A DNA stretch of 64,000 nt. It comes from Salticus scenicus. Taxonomy: Eukaryota > Arthropoda > Arachnida > Araneae > Salticidae. The DNA lies in NCBI GenBank assembly GCA_963930645.1, contig OZ005648.1:196609542-196673541 (forward strand). The letters run 5' to 3'. This document shows, in pieces, positions 1-12,055 of the stretch. Positions within the stretch are counted from its first letter, which is position 1. The number at the start of each line of letters is the position of its first letter. Position numbers and translations under genes: made by a program. The notes under the pieces are model-generated. The model saw nothing but the letters and a program-made list of their open reading frames with translations. It did no database searches and was not told where the DNA came from.

Positions 1-163
1 TGGGGGCGAATTTTGTAAAATCGCTTCTTAGTGGATGCCTATGTCATAAAAAGAACATTGTCACGAAATTTCATGCTTCTAGGTCCAGGAGTTTGGTCTG
101 AGCAATGATGAATCACCCCCCCCCCCCCTCACTCACTCATGAAGTACTCTTTTATATATATAG
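1..163 (-). mobile_element. 5' terminal part of a minus-strand Helitron (continues off the window)
   Basis: The reverse complement of 1-163 begins CTATATATATAAAAGAG and continues through GAGTGAG, C-rich and AGAAGCATGAAATTT blocks that also occur at 13664-13815. It is therefore the same family as the complete Helitron there. Only about 160 bp of the 5' end is in the window. The usual TC start is not perfect here (AC). Confidence 0.7.
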
Positions 164-2180
164 TTGGCGAAACGTCAGTGGAGGCCCTCTGTTGAGACTC
201 AAAACGGTTTTGGGCTGTGTCTGTGTGTCTGTCTGTCTGTCTGTCGCGCGATAGCGGCCGCAAAAATAGCGGTATTGACTTGAAATTTGGTACACGTGTT
301 CAAGAGCCCAACGAAATCAGCTGTATAGCTTTTGGTATGTATTCCATTTGTAGTTCGTATACAGGGACACGCCAAAGTTTTTTTTATCATTATGGCCTAT
401 GGGAGAAATTTGTATGTATCGAGATAGCGGCCGCAAAAATAGCGGTATTGACTTGAAATTTGGTACACGTGTTCAAGAGCCCCACGAAATCAGCTGTATA
501 GTTTTTGGTATGTATTCCATTTGTAGTTCGTATACAGGGACACGCCAAAGTTTTTTTTATCATTACGGCCTATGAGAGAAATTTGTACGTATCGAGATAG
601 CGGCCACAAAAATCGCGCTGTTGACTTGCAATTTGGTACACATGTTCATGTGCCCCACGAAGTGAGCTGTATAGTTTTGGGTGTGTATTCCATTTGTAAT
701 TCGTTTACAGGGAGAAACCAAAGTTTTTCTTATCATTACGGCCTATGGGAGGAATTTGTATGTACCACGATAGCGGCCACAAAAATCACGCTATTGACTT
801 GCAATTTGGTACACATGTTCATGAGCCCAACGGAATCAGCTGTATAGTTTTAGGTGTGTATTCCATTTGTAGTTACTGTACAGGGACACGCCAAAGATTT
901 TCTATCATTACGGCCTATGGGAAGAATCTGCATGCACCGCGATAGCCACAGCAAAAATCAAGCTATTGACTTCCAATTTTTGCCGAAAAGTGAATGGAGG
1001 CTCTCTGTTGAGACTCAAAAGGATTTTGGGTTCCGTCTGTCCGTCTGCCTGTCTGTCGCGCGATAGCGGCCGCAAAAATCACGCTTTTGACTTGAAATTT
1101 TGCACACATGTTCATGATCCCCACGAAATTAGCTCTATAGTTTTGGGTGTGCATTCCATTTGTAGTTCGTGTACAGGGACACGCCAGAGTTTTTTCATCA
1201 TTACGGCCTATGGGAAGATATTGTATGTACCGCGATAGCGGCCCCCAAAATAACGCTATTGACTTGCAATTTGGTACACATATTCATGAGCCCAACGGAA
1301 TTAGCTGTATAGTGTTAGGTGTGTATTTCATTTGTCGTTCGTGTACAGGGACACGCCAAAGTTTTTCTTATCTTTACGGCCTATGGGAAGAATTTGTATG
1401 TACCGCAATAGCGGTCGCAAAAATCCTTCGATTGACTTGCAAATTGGCGCACACGTTCCAGCTTTGCATATAAGCAGCTGTATAATTTTTATTGCTATAT
1501 TTTTTATAAACTGTGTACAGGGACACGCCAAAATTCTTAACATTACGGCGTATGGGGTGAATTTCGTTTAAACTTATTTTAATATCATTACTTTGCAATG
1601 AAGAAAATGAAACTAGCGTACGTGAGTAAGATGCTTAAACTTATGTTGTTTGAAGAAAATATGTGCTCTTAAGTTTTCTAATTAATGTACAATATCTTAC
1701 AAAAGTGTTCTGACAATGTCACGTAGTCATCCAAACGATGTTACATTTGGAACAATTATTAATTTTAAACGCAAAATAAGCTGAATAGTTTTTACTGGTG
1801 TATACAATGTTTATGGTTCGTTTACAAAGACACACGAAAGAATTTCGTAACATTAGAGCCTATGGACAAATTTTTTATTTAAGCGCGCACTTTAACGCGT
1901 TTATGCTGAATTGAACTTAATAAAGTTGACATACATTATAAAGATGCTTAAAATCATGTTTACTCTTAAAAAAGGTTATGTATAAATGACTAAATAATTT
2001 ATGGGACCACACAAAATAATTCCGAGTATGTACTGTAATCATCCAAATGATGCCAAATTAGTTTGAAAATTTAATGTGTTATAACTAATTAGGTTTATTC
2101 TTATTATTGGCGTTTATAATGACTGTGGCTACTTTTCCAGAATACATAAAAGAATTTCGTACTATTACGGTCTATAGTCG
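164..2180. repeat. Tandem array, unit about 174 bp, decaying to the right
   Basis: The block GATAGCGGCCGCAAAAAT recurs near 246, 420, 596, 768, 938, 1061, 1233 and 1407. Each unit carries a TTGACTTG.AATTTGGTACAC block and an ACAGGGACACGCCAAAG block. A leader with TCTGTTGAGACTCAAAA and a CTGT run occurs at about 180-245 and again at about 1000-1060, so two composite copies are joined head to tail. Diverged units with longer spacing can be followed near 1790-1865 and 2110-2180. The many short ORFs here are by-products of the repeat. Confidence 0.8.
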
Positions 2181-2600
2181 GTATTTCTTAAAAGTGTATT
2201 TTAACATAGTTACATCCCCATCAAATATAATGAAATTTTATTAGAATTTTAAAAGCATGTTTTCCCCTTGAAAATTGTGGGCAGAGAATTGATAATTAGT
2301 TTAAAGGTTACGCAAAGTATTTCCGATATGCTATGTAATTTTTTTTGTATGAAATTTGATAGTTATGAAATTTGGTATATATGAATTTCAGGGAAATAAT
2401 ACAAGACCGCCGTTTATTAAGAATACATATTTTTTTGGTACTTGGGGGTTCGTAAATTGTCCGAAAATGAAAGGCGAAACTTACAAAAATTCAGTGATTT
2501 ATTCACAGAAAGTTCCAGAAAAATACAGGTCTATAAACCAAGTATCAGTTTCAATTCAACCAGCAAACAGAGTTTAAACAACAGCAAAACAACATTACAA
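2181..2600. other. AT-rich sequence, no supported gene
   Basis: A 73-codon ORF at 2356-2577 has no recognisable motif and follows the decaying tandem array. I see nothing further that I can support. Confidence 0.4.
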
Positions 2601-3050
2601 ACTGTTTATCAATAACACATAAAGCAAGTCTCATTCAAAGAGGCCAAAGCAAAGCAAGCATTTGACGAAACTGACACAGATCTGAGATTGGCCGCCTTGG
2701 CTAAAAAAAATGCTCCTTTTATACTATTGTAACGAACACAGACTGTTCTGGAAAATTCTCGTATCTCATCAGCCAATGAGATTAGAGCTTCCATATTTGG
2801 TATATCCCTATTAAGGATTTTCTCGCCAAGGTTGCCAAAACAATCGCCAAGGAGGAAAACAGGCGGCAAATTTGTCGCCAAATCCATTTCTTCCCTTATT
2901 GGAGCTTTTTAATGCGTTTTTAAAGAAAAATTAGGCTATTTTAACGCTAAAACGACTAGAAATGCACAAAATTAGCATTTTATCGACTTTCTAAGCCTCT
3001 TTGAAAGAATTTATACAAAAATAAATGCAATTATTTACAATTCCGTAACA
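2601..3050 (-). repeat. Dispersed repeat, first of two direct copies
   Basis: About 2875-3040 (CGCCAAATCCATT.., then GGAGCTTTTTAATGCG and AAGCCTCTTTGAAA) recurs in the same orientation at 4617-4800 with many substitutions. A 92-codon minus-strand ORF (2609-2887) lies in and beside it. It has no motif I recognise and looks like part of the repeat, not a host gene. Confidence 0.5.
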
Positions 3051-3362
3051 CTTTATATGATATGCAAATAGGTATAGAAAGAGAGATACATCAGGGGGTT
3101 GAGGTTGGCGTCAGCCCCCCTCAGAAATGTATCTGATTATAGTAATAAATCGATTGAATCAATATATACTATTATATAAAAAGGAATAAATAAAAATGAC
3201 CCATTGAATAATGTCTTATGCAAATAGGACGTTGAGGCTCCTGATCTGCAGATCCACTAGTTAATGAATTTTCAGTTTTTTGTGGGAAAAAAAAAGTAAA
3301 CAGATCCTTAACAATTTTAGGCTGATTTCTTTAGAAATCGACCTATTGCAATCACTTCGTTT

Positions 3363-3383
3363 ATATATATATATATATATATA
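3363..3383. repeat. (TA)n microsatellite
   Basis: A run of alternating TA about 20 bases long, just before the TTCAAGTGG satellite. Confidence 0.9.
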
Positions 3384-3389
3384 ATGAAA

Positions 3390-5175
3390 ATTTTGTCATC
3401 ACAATAACTCCCGAAATAATACTCCAAAACAAATCAAATTTGGACAGTGAACTGATCTTATAAATATCTTGGATGAGTTCGTTAACCAAGTTGCTCCGAC
3501 TTTTCGTTTTCAAGTGGCAGCCACTTGAAAATTTTAAACCGACATTATAAAAAGCATATTTAAAGCAAGATTTGCTTGAATTTTGATGTAAATACAGGTC
3601 ACTAAGGGTCTCAATGAAGTTTATTAATGAAGTTTACCGCCATTTTTAATAAAGTGGCGGATATCTTAAGTTAAGTGGGGCCACTTGAAATTAGGCTACC
3701 ACTTGAAAATTTAAAATCACGATAACTTCCGAAATAATACTCCAAATCGAACCAAATTTGGACATCGTCTTAACTTGTGTTATGAATATCTTGGATGAGT
3801 CTCTTAACCAAGTTGCTCCACTATTTTGTTTTCAAGTGGAGACCACTTGAAATTTTCAAATTCAAATTGTAAAAAGCGTATTCCGAATTTGTTTGAATTT
3901 TGATGTATACATAGACTATATAAGTGTCTCAATGAAGTTTATTAATGAACGTATCCGCCATTTTTAATAAAGTGGCGGATATCTTAAGTTAAGCTGGGCC
4001 ACTTGAAATCAGGCTACCACTTGAAAATTTAAAATCCCGATAACTTCGAAATAATACTACAAATCAAACCAAACTTGGACAGTGTCTTAACTTGTGTTAT
4101 GAATATCTTGGATGAGTTTCTTGGATGAGTTCGTTAACCAAGTTGCTCCGACTTTTTGTTTTCAAGTGGTAGCCACTTGAATATTTCTAACCCTTATTGT
4201 AAAAAGCGTATTTAAAGCAAGATTTGCTTGAATTTTTATGTAAATCAAGACTACATAAGGGTCTCAATGAAGTTTATTAATGAATATATCCGCCATTTTT
4301 AATAAAGTAACGGATATCTTAAGTTAAGCGGGGCCACTTGAACTAAGGCTACCACTTGAAAATTTAAAATCACGATAACTTCCGAAATAATACTCCAAAT
4401 CAAACCAAATTTGGACAGTGTCTTAACTTGTGTTATGAATATCTTGGATGAGTTTCTTAACCAAGTTGCTCCACCATTTTTTTTCAAGTGGAGACCACGT
4501 GAAAATTTCAAATTCAAATTGTAAAAAGCGTATTCTGAATTTGTTTGAATTTTGATGCACACATAGATTATATGAGTGTCTCAATGAAGTTTTTTAATGA
4601 ACTATGGGTTTTCTCGCTAAAAGTCGCCAAGTGGAAAACTCGCCAAATTTGGCGCCAAATCCATTACCTGCTATATTGGAGCTTTTTAATGCGTTTTTAA
4701 GCAAAAATGTGGCTATTTTAACGTTAAAACAAACTAGAAATGCAGAAAATTAACATTTAATCAACTTACTAAGCCTCTTTGAAACAATTTCTAAAAAAAA
4801 AAAAAGAATTATTTTCAAATTTGTAAATTTGTAAAAATATCTAAGATTATCTAGTTCACTGAGCAACTTTCTCTGCCATTTTGATCCAAGTGGCAGCCAC
4901 TTAATTTTTCAGCACGATGACTTTTGATATTCTGAATTATTTCCAACTATATCTGTACAGTAGTCTTATCTCACAAATGCATTTGATATATTTGTCAACT
5001 TGGCACACCATCTTGTTTCCAAGCACCGACCACTTGAAAATTTTAAATTTACATAAAAAGGTATTTATGAACCGATTTGCTTAAAACTCCATATGTAGAT
5101 AGACTACATCAATATTTCTACTAATTCGTTAATAATTTGTAGCCGCCATTTTGAAACAAAATGAAGGGGAATTGA
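3390..5175. repeat. Satellite of about 325-bp units with TTCAAGTGG palindromes
   Basis: The block CGATAACTTCCGAAATAAT, with variants, recurs near 3396, 3717, 4037 and 4372. Each unit contains an inverted repeat TTCAAGTGG-NNN-CCACTTGAA (3509-3529 in the first; the fourth has CCACGTGAA), plus single CCACTTGAA blocks. A more diverged unit lies at about 4860-5175, beyond the dispersed repeat at 4617-4800. That suggests the dispersed repeat interrupts the array. Confidence 0.8.
4617..4800. repeat. Second direct copy of the dispersed repeat
   Basis: Matches 2828-3040 through the blocks CGCCAAATCCATT, GGAGCTTTTTAATGCG and AAGCCTCTTTGAAA, with substitutions and small gaps. Confidence 0.65.
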
Positions 5176-6269
5176 TAAGGAAAAAGAAATCAACCTACCC
5201 TTCCGATTAAGCCGGAAGGACGTTTACATTTTGAAAAATTTTGAACCTTGAGCAGATTTTTTGGTAAATATATAGTAAAAATTAGAGATGCAATGAAGCC
5301 TTGGTAAGGTCAAAGCTTTGGCCGGCCTCAAAGTTTCGTGGAATATTCGTAATTTGCATTGGCAACTTTTTTCCTATATATTAATTTTATTTAAACCTAC
5401 ATACGTCTTTGTTTTGTGATTTGTTAATTAAAAATAAAAAATTTTCACTGCAGTTATAATACATACAGTAATAACATTGCAAGTAATTAGTACAAAACTT
5501 TGAAAAAAAAAATTTCTTATAATAGTGTAATAACATGGCTCAAAATTAACAGAATTTTGTTGATCCAGAAATATCGGCGTTGAAAACAAAGTATTATTTT
5601 TGAAATTTTTATGAAAATCACTATACCTATTATTGCATATTTCATCTTAATGGTGCTAAACAATCATGAATTATACGTGAAATGAATATTTTTAATATAT
5701 TTCTACAAGAAATTTGCTCACATTCAAAATTTTCTAAAACTTAAATATTGTAAAATGTCTGTTTAATTTCTTTTCACAAAAAACTGAAAATTCTTCAATA
5801 AAACTGAATTTCAGTCCTTTATAAAAATTTTATATGTTATTTATTTTAAAAATGAGTAACAAAATCTATTTTTAACTGAAAGGTTTCTCACTAATGGCTA
5901 AAAATGAATTTTTGCAAGCTATAGGATATTGGCGTTGAAAACAAAGTGCTGTTTTATGAAATTCCTTTGAAAATCTCAGTATTATTAAATATTTCATCTT
6001 AATGATGCTGAACTATCATGAATTGAAATATTAAAAACTTACTTAGAACAAACAGTAGAAGAAAATTTTTAATTATCTGCTGGTCAACTGATTTTTAAAA
6101 TAAGTCAGATACCATGTATTTCATCTTCAAGCAAAATGAGAACTACCATAAAACATCCATTTAAACTATTTATATATTTTCAGGTTCCATAAGCAAAACT
6201 TTGGTTCAAATTAATTCAGTATTTCATAAATTATCATGATGGCAAATTTTTGGTTGTATACAAACTAAG

Positions 6270-6302
<33 letters not shown>

Positions 6303-7408
6303 ATTTGAAAATTTTCATAATTTGGAAAATTTTTCTGCAAACAGCATTTATGTATTTTTGTACTTGCTGGATTTTTTTTTTATTTTAAGTATATATGTTG
6401 AAACTGACAAAGTAAGAATTTTTTTAATATGATATATATATATATATATATATTTTTTTTTTTTTAAGAGCATTTTGTAAATAAAAAAACTGACAAAATT
6501 GATTTTTTTAAATCTTGCCAAAAGTTAGGCGTAAAGTGAAGATTGTGATTTTATGGATGTTACCGCTAAAGTGTTAGGGTGAACTAAAGCACTTATGGAT
6601 GTAACACAACATAAGCAAGAAAAAACACATAAGCAAGCAAAGCTACGTCACTTTCTACATAAGCAAGAAAAAACGGTTGTTTGCCAGTGTAAAAAAAAAA
6701 CTATGAGTCAAGGAATGTAAAATATAAATAAATAAAAATAAAATTTTAAAAAAATTCTAAAAATTTTAACAATGCAAAACTGTAATCATTGTAGTGAGAC
6801 GATAATTAAGAATATTTTTAATTACCTTTAATATGAAAATTATTAAATGTAAGAAATTTAATAAACTGGGATCAAACTACCAAACGAAACCTACAAAAAC
6901 CCCGAAGTGGCTAATCGGACAGTCGGTGCGATTAGTGTACAGGCTATTCAGACAATCTTTTCGATGGAGAATAAGTTAGCACTGATAAGAGTAAAATTTA
7001 GAAATAATATAATGTGTCTCATCCCCGTGCATGAAAAATTATCTTTTTTACTTTTTTTTTTTTTTTGAGTGAGGGAGTGGGGTAGAGATTAATTATTTTC
7101 ACAGAAATTTTGTACTCTAATTGGTGCTAAAATTCTTCATAAAAGGGCAATAATAAAGAGTTTGAAAATTGAATAATAAAAATAAAAAATATAACATGAA
7201 AACAGATCTTAGTAAATTTGAGTATTTTTAATCTTTGAAAAATCTTTGCAATATGTTTATGAATATGAATAAAGGTATAACATATGAATAAATCTGCATA
7301 TTCAACTACATAGATGTCATTTGGTTTTTTATTTATTTTCCTTCTTAAAAAAAAAAAAAAAAAAAAAAAAAATTAAACCGTTCCAATATAATTCGATGCA
7401 AACCAAAC
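5176..7408. other. Intergenic AT-rich DNA with a local duplicated segment and simple repeats
   Basis: Around 5575-5675 and 5928-6030 the blocks TTGGCGTTGAAAACAAAG and ATTTCATCTTAATG recur about 352 bases apart, indicating an old duplication. There is a T tract at 6270-6298 and a (TA)n run at 6431-6452. ACATAAGCAAGAAAAAAC occurs three times at 6610-6680, and a related block recurs at 10265-10360. No coding sequence is supported. Confidence 0.6.
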
Positions 7409-8554
7409 TAGTACTGCACCGAGTAGCACTTTGGCCGAGTAACCGAGTACTCGGCCTCTTACTACTCGGCCGAGTACCGAGTAGCCGAGTACCGAATAGT
7501 TGTAAGAAAGAATGAATAAGTGATGTATATATGAAGAATTTTGCACATGTTAAAATTAAAAAAAGGCTTTTTGAACACAAAATTAAGTTAAATGGCAAAC
7601 AGCATATTTTCATAAAATGTTTCAGAACTTCTGTAGTGTATATACACAATTAGGTTCATTGTTATATTTGATATGTCCAGCTTAGTGGATTATTAAAACC
7701 ATAATAATTGATAATTTCATTCTTTATTATATAGTCTTTCTCAGATGCGAACCATTCTTAGATAATTCTTAGAGAATATAGAAGTTCCTATACACCCAGG
7801 CTTAATTTAAGATGCATGAAAATTTACATATGAAATGAGAACATTAAAATAAATATTTTATCATTTCAAACATGATAGACTTCATTAATCTCCAAATTCT
7901 AGAAGAGGAAAAAAGATAGGTGGTTTTGGGTCATAATTTGCAAAACAACAAATTTGATTAGTAAAATATATTTTTAATAACATTTCAGTGTATTTACCTT
8001 TTTCATAATTATTTTTTTTAATTAAAAATCAGTCTTTTCTTACAGTTTTAAAAGTGTCTTACTTTTATTTGCACAAATATATAACTAATGTTTTATCTAC
8101 TATTTTAGTATTATATAAGGGTTCTTTTTTCTAAAATGTTTTATTTTTGTCTGTTTTACAGATACAATTTTATGTACTAAGTTTTTATTTAAAAAAATGC
8201 ATATTACACACATACAAGATGGTTATACTTAAATACTTGTAACTAAAAGGGATAAGCTCATACCATGAATTGTCGCTATATCGAGTTTGGTCGCATACTC
8301 GCCCATTTTAACTGCGAAAACTGTTTGCAGCAAAAGTTTAATGACTTTATATTTATACTTACATAATTTTTTAGTTTAGTTATTAATAAACAACTCTTAT
8401 GAATGTTACATTTCTTTCAATATTATATAAAAATAATGAAATTCTTACAACTACTCGGTATTGGCCGAATATTTAGTCCAAATTCGCCCGAGTAACAAGT
8501 ACTCGGCAAATTAGCCGAGTACCAAGTATATACCGAGTACTCGGTACAGCTCTA
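7409..8554. mobile_element. hAT-like non-autonomous DNA transposon with 8-bp target duplication
   Basis: The element begins TAGTACTGCACCGAGTA and ends ACTCGGTACAGCTCTA. These are inverted ends with clustered CCGAGTACTCGG palindromes within about 100 bp of each side. The 8-bp AACCAAAC sits at 7401-7408 and again at 8555-8562, a direct target-site duplication. Eight-bp duplications with TAG..CTA ends are typical of the hAT superfamily. No transposase frame is visible inside 1146 bp, so it would depend on a partner in trans. Confidence 0.85.
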
Positions 8555-8562
8555 AACCAAAC

Positions 8563-10380
8563 CCAATTTTCTATACAAATATATGTATGATTTTTCTGAA
8601 AATGACTTTTGTAATTATTTTGTAATGTTTTCTAACAGCAATGCTGAAATAAACATGGATTGTAGATCAATCGCATTATACACTTTCAAAATGTTGAAAG
8701 TTTGAATTTGTAGGTGAAACCAGCAAAATCATTAGTATAGGGCGTGAAATTTCCTCTCGCCATTGGTGAGTGGAATTTTTACTGTGGCTAGTAAAAATTT
8801 GGTCTAGTTATAGACATAATTCTTACATGATAAGGTGACAGAAAACGTTCTTTTTATAGATTTAAATATGGCAAAATCTTGCCATCTTATAACCTCATAT
8901 TTAACCTCTCCTTTTTCTCTTCTTTAAGTGTCGAGTCCGTGTGCGCGTTGCCCGACAATCGTCCCAGCCTGAGAAAGGAAAAATGCATAAAAGTACATGC
9001 ATAAAAGTTTTAATCTCTAGGTAGTTTCGTTTCTCGCACTGTGATTTCTTTAAGCAGAGTGAGAATAGACAAGCAGAGAGCCTCTTTGCTAGGCGCCCAC
9101 AATCCAAGAGAAAAAAAATGCAAAATTTGCCTGTGCGATATTGGCGCATGAAAATGATCCCGAGCCCTTTTAAAGATACTGCCTATGTTTATTTTGTTGA
9201 ATAATGATCAAAAAACAGTTAACATTTTCCAGTTTTTGCTGAAACACCAAGAATTTACGCTTGTTATGATTTGTAAGCAACAATTTTATCGAACAAGTAA
9301 TTCCGAAATGGCTATTTCAAATGACAACAATGAACAAGTTATACACATCGACATTCCGTCTGATCATAAAAATAAAATGGACGAAAAAGACATTTCTGAT
9401 GTAAAAAGTTAAATATATAAATATATAAATAGATAAATAAGGAAGCTTAATCTTGCATAAGATTTTCACCGGGTGTTGATTGACAGTTTTTTTTCCTCTT
9501 CTTTTTTTTTTTTTTTTTTATGACTCTTCGCATTGATAGATATTTTAACCTTTTGTTTCATATCTCAAATACAATGCATTATAATGATTTTTGATTATAG
9601 ATGATTACGAGGCATGATGATATATACGATACACTTTTAATATATATAATTTTAGACATATTTGTAAAAGCATTTCAGATAGTTAGAAAAAATAAAAAAC
9701 CCAAAATGCGTAAAACAGAAAGAAAAAAAAACACAACCCTATTTTGCGGCGAGTATAACTTTTTTTGGGGTGAGTGTAATCGGAGTTGAAATTTTAGGCC
9801 CTGCATTAGTATATTACAGAGAAAATTCAAGATCAAACAAACAAAATCATTATTATGACCAACACAACAAGGAAGCGGTCTGAATACCCTCCACACTAAT
9901 TGCACTGATGGTCCAAATAGCAATGGCCACAAAAACTCTGAAAACTAATACCTGCATGTAGATAGGGCACACTTATTAGTGATATATTACATATCTACTT
10001 ATTATAAGTGATATTTGAAGAGTTCTTAATACATTTTAAGGTAACAACTACATTTTAATTAAACATTAAAAATGAGGAATTTCTGCAAAAACAAAATAAT
10101 TTAACACGAAATTCAGAGAAGACAAAATTAAAAAAAAAAAAAAAACTGAATTCAGGGATAGCCCATGAAAAGTTTCACCCCTGAATAAAGCAACACTAAA
10201 TAGTTATTAAAATCTAGTCTTCTGTGAAAAAAATTTATAATTATCTTATTAAAATACAATTTATATATATAAGCAAGAAAAAACAGTTGTTTGTCAATGT
10301 AAAGAAAACTATATGACTCGAGGAATGTAAAATATAAATAAATAAAAATAAAATGTAATGCATAAGCGAAAAATAGAAAC
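8563..10380. other. Intergenic region, no supported gene
   Basis: It contains a somewhat GC-richer patch at 8925-9150. A small open frame ends at 9412, with an in-frame ATG at 9309 followed by AISNDNNEQVIHIDIP and a stop. I recognise no family, and splice signals around it are weak. T tracts at 9488-9518 and an (AT)-rich stretch add no function. Confidence 0.4.
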
Positions 10381-10381
10381 A

Positions 10382-10450
10382 CAGTTAGACCGTTCAAAAT
10401 TGGTACAGATAGGTTTTAGAGACCTGTAAGTCAAATGAGGATATTTTCGT
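10382..10450. repeat. Isolated unit of the Helitron minisatellite
   Basis: The blocks CAGTTAGACCGTTCAAAA and TTGGTACAGATAGGTTTTAG match repeats inside the Helitron at 13664-15424 (for example near 14700-14770). The fragment stands alone here without Helitron ends. Confidence 0.6.
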
Positions 10451-11010
10451 ATATAACCGTTAGTTTCTGTAAACTAATGTAATTTTATTTTATATTTTAT
10501 GACATATATAAACAAACACTTATCTGAAAAAAAGAATGGTAGTGCAAAAAATATATTTTTTAACTGACAGTGTGACTCCCGAATGTCGGATTTTATAACA
10601 ATTGACTGAAATAATATTGTCTTAGTATGTGACAAAATATTTAATAAACGCATACGTGAAACAATAATTTTTCAGTCTAGTTAATCATCAAACACCCGTT
10701 AAACCGTTAAAAATTTAATCCACAATGCTTCTCAATAAACTATTGTATTGATTTTGAAAAAAAAAAAAAAAAGAAAAAGAAAAACGTATCATATTCATAA
10801 CAAGCCACAGGCGACCCAAGCAGCACCGAAACGTTCTCTGAACGTTCAAAAATTGTTCTGCAAACACGTTCTAAGAACGTTCACTTTGAACGTCTTATAG
10901 ACGTCTATCTGTCCATCTTGAAGACGTACAATAGCACGGTTCAGAGAACGTTCAATGAACGTGTAACTATCACCATCGGTGTTATAGAAGCGTTCTGAGA
11001 ACGTTCTATG

Positions 11011-11115
11011 TATAAAGAACTATTACCAGCTGCCTGAAACTCTCTGTGATTGGAGAAAATAATTATTTTCTCCAATCACAGAGCGTTTCTTGCAGCTGGT
11101 AATAGTTATTTTTTA
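11011..11115. mobile_element. Palindromic MITE inserted in copy I
   Basis: ACTATTACCAGCTGC and CTGTGATTGGAGAAAATAA are followed by their reverse complements, making a near-perfect hairpin of about 100 bp. Copy II lacks it: there the subterminal region runs without interruption through TATATATA (near 35914-35921). The flanking TA fits mariner-type insertion. Confidence 0.75.
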
Positions 11116-11299
11116 CAGTGTATACGGTCTCCGAACGTTCTAAACGTTTTTAGAACGTTTTCAAAACGTTATACACATTTTCAGAACGTTCTAGAAAACG
11201 TACTGTAAACGTTCTAAAATAGTGTAGTTAAAAAAAAAAAAAAATGACGTCATTATAAAAAATCACCTCAGTACGGGCGTTTAGAAGTAAAAATTACAT

Positions 11300-12055
11300 A
11301 GCTGATGACGAATAATGATACAACACATGAACAGGGATATGAATTACTTTTTTTTTTTTTTCAATTCAAATAATATTTGAGAAATTTTAACATACTTACT
11401 ATTCCTTTAATTTCAACGTATATGCATAAAAAATTCTATATTCTATGACAGTTTTCCCCAAAAAGTGTCATAACGTCTCTTTATACCTAAAAAATTTCTT
11501 AAATTTTTGCATTTTTTAAAAATTTCTTTTTTTCCCCTAATCTGAAGATAATGAAGTTATAGTATTAATTACAAAACTTTGAATAAACACCATAAAATGC
11601 AAGAACTCGCACCAACTGTTTCGGGTCAAAAGAAGACACAACCCTTCATCAGGCGAACATTGTAGGCACGAGAGTTGCAAACAAGCACGTTGAGTGTGTT
11701 GAATGCGTTGCCGCTTTGTTTGTAGCAGTCGCGAGTTCTTGCATTTTATGGTGTTTATTCAAAGGTTCGTAATTAATACTATAACGTCATTATCTTCAGA
11801 TTAGGGGAAAAAAGAAATTTTTTAAAAATGCAAAAATTAAGGAATTTTTTAAGGGATATAGACACGTTATGACACTTTTTGGGAATTACTGTCATAAAAT
11901 ATGGAATTTTTCATGCATATACGTTGAAATTAAAGGAATAGTAAGTATGTTAAAATTTCTCAAACATTATTTGAATTTAAAAAAAAAGTAATTTATATCC
12001 CTGTTGCTGTGTTGTATCATTATTCTTCATCTGCTATATACAACTAAACTCTTGA
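11300..12055. repeat. Palindrome of about 370-bp arms inside copy I
   Basis: The left arm (about 11300-11610) and right arm (about 11735-12050) are inverted copies. AACACCATAAAATGCAAG pairs with CTTGCATTTTATGGTGTT, and GTCATAACGTCTC pairs with the matching block near 11865. The loop is about 120 bp, including AACTGTTTCGGGTC and GACACAACCCTTCATC. The same structure is in copy II at about 34960-35745. Confidence 0.8.

Noticed and set aside
217..1571. Many overlapping ORFs of 60-108 codons on both strands
   Set aside because: They repeat the same peptide blocks because the DNA is a 174-bp tandem array. There is no splice context and no known domain.
2609..2887. 92-codon minus-strand ORF as a candidate gene
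   Set aside because: It lies beside and partly in a dispersed repeat duplicated at 4617-4800, with no motif recognised.
9185..9789. Candidate small gene (two ORFs)
   Set aside because: No recognisable family. The possible donor and acceptor are weak, and the second ORF is lysine-rich low-complexity sequence.
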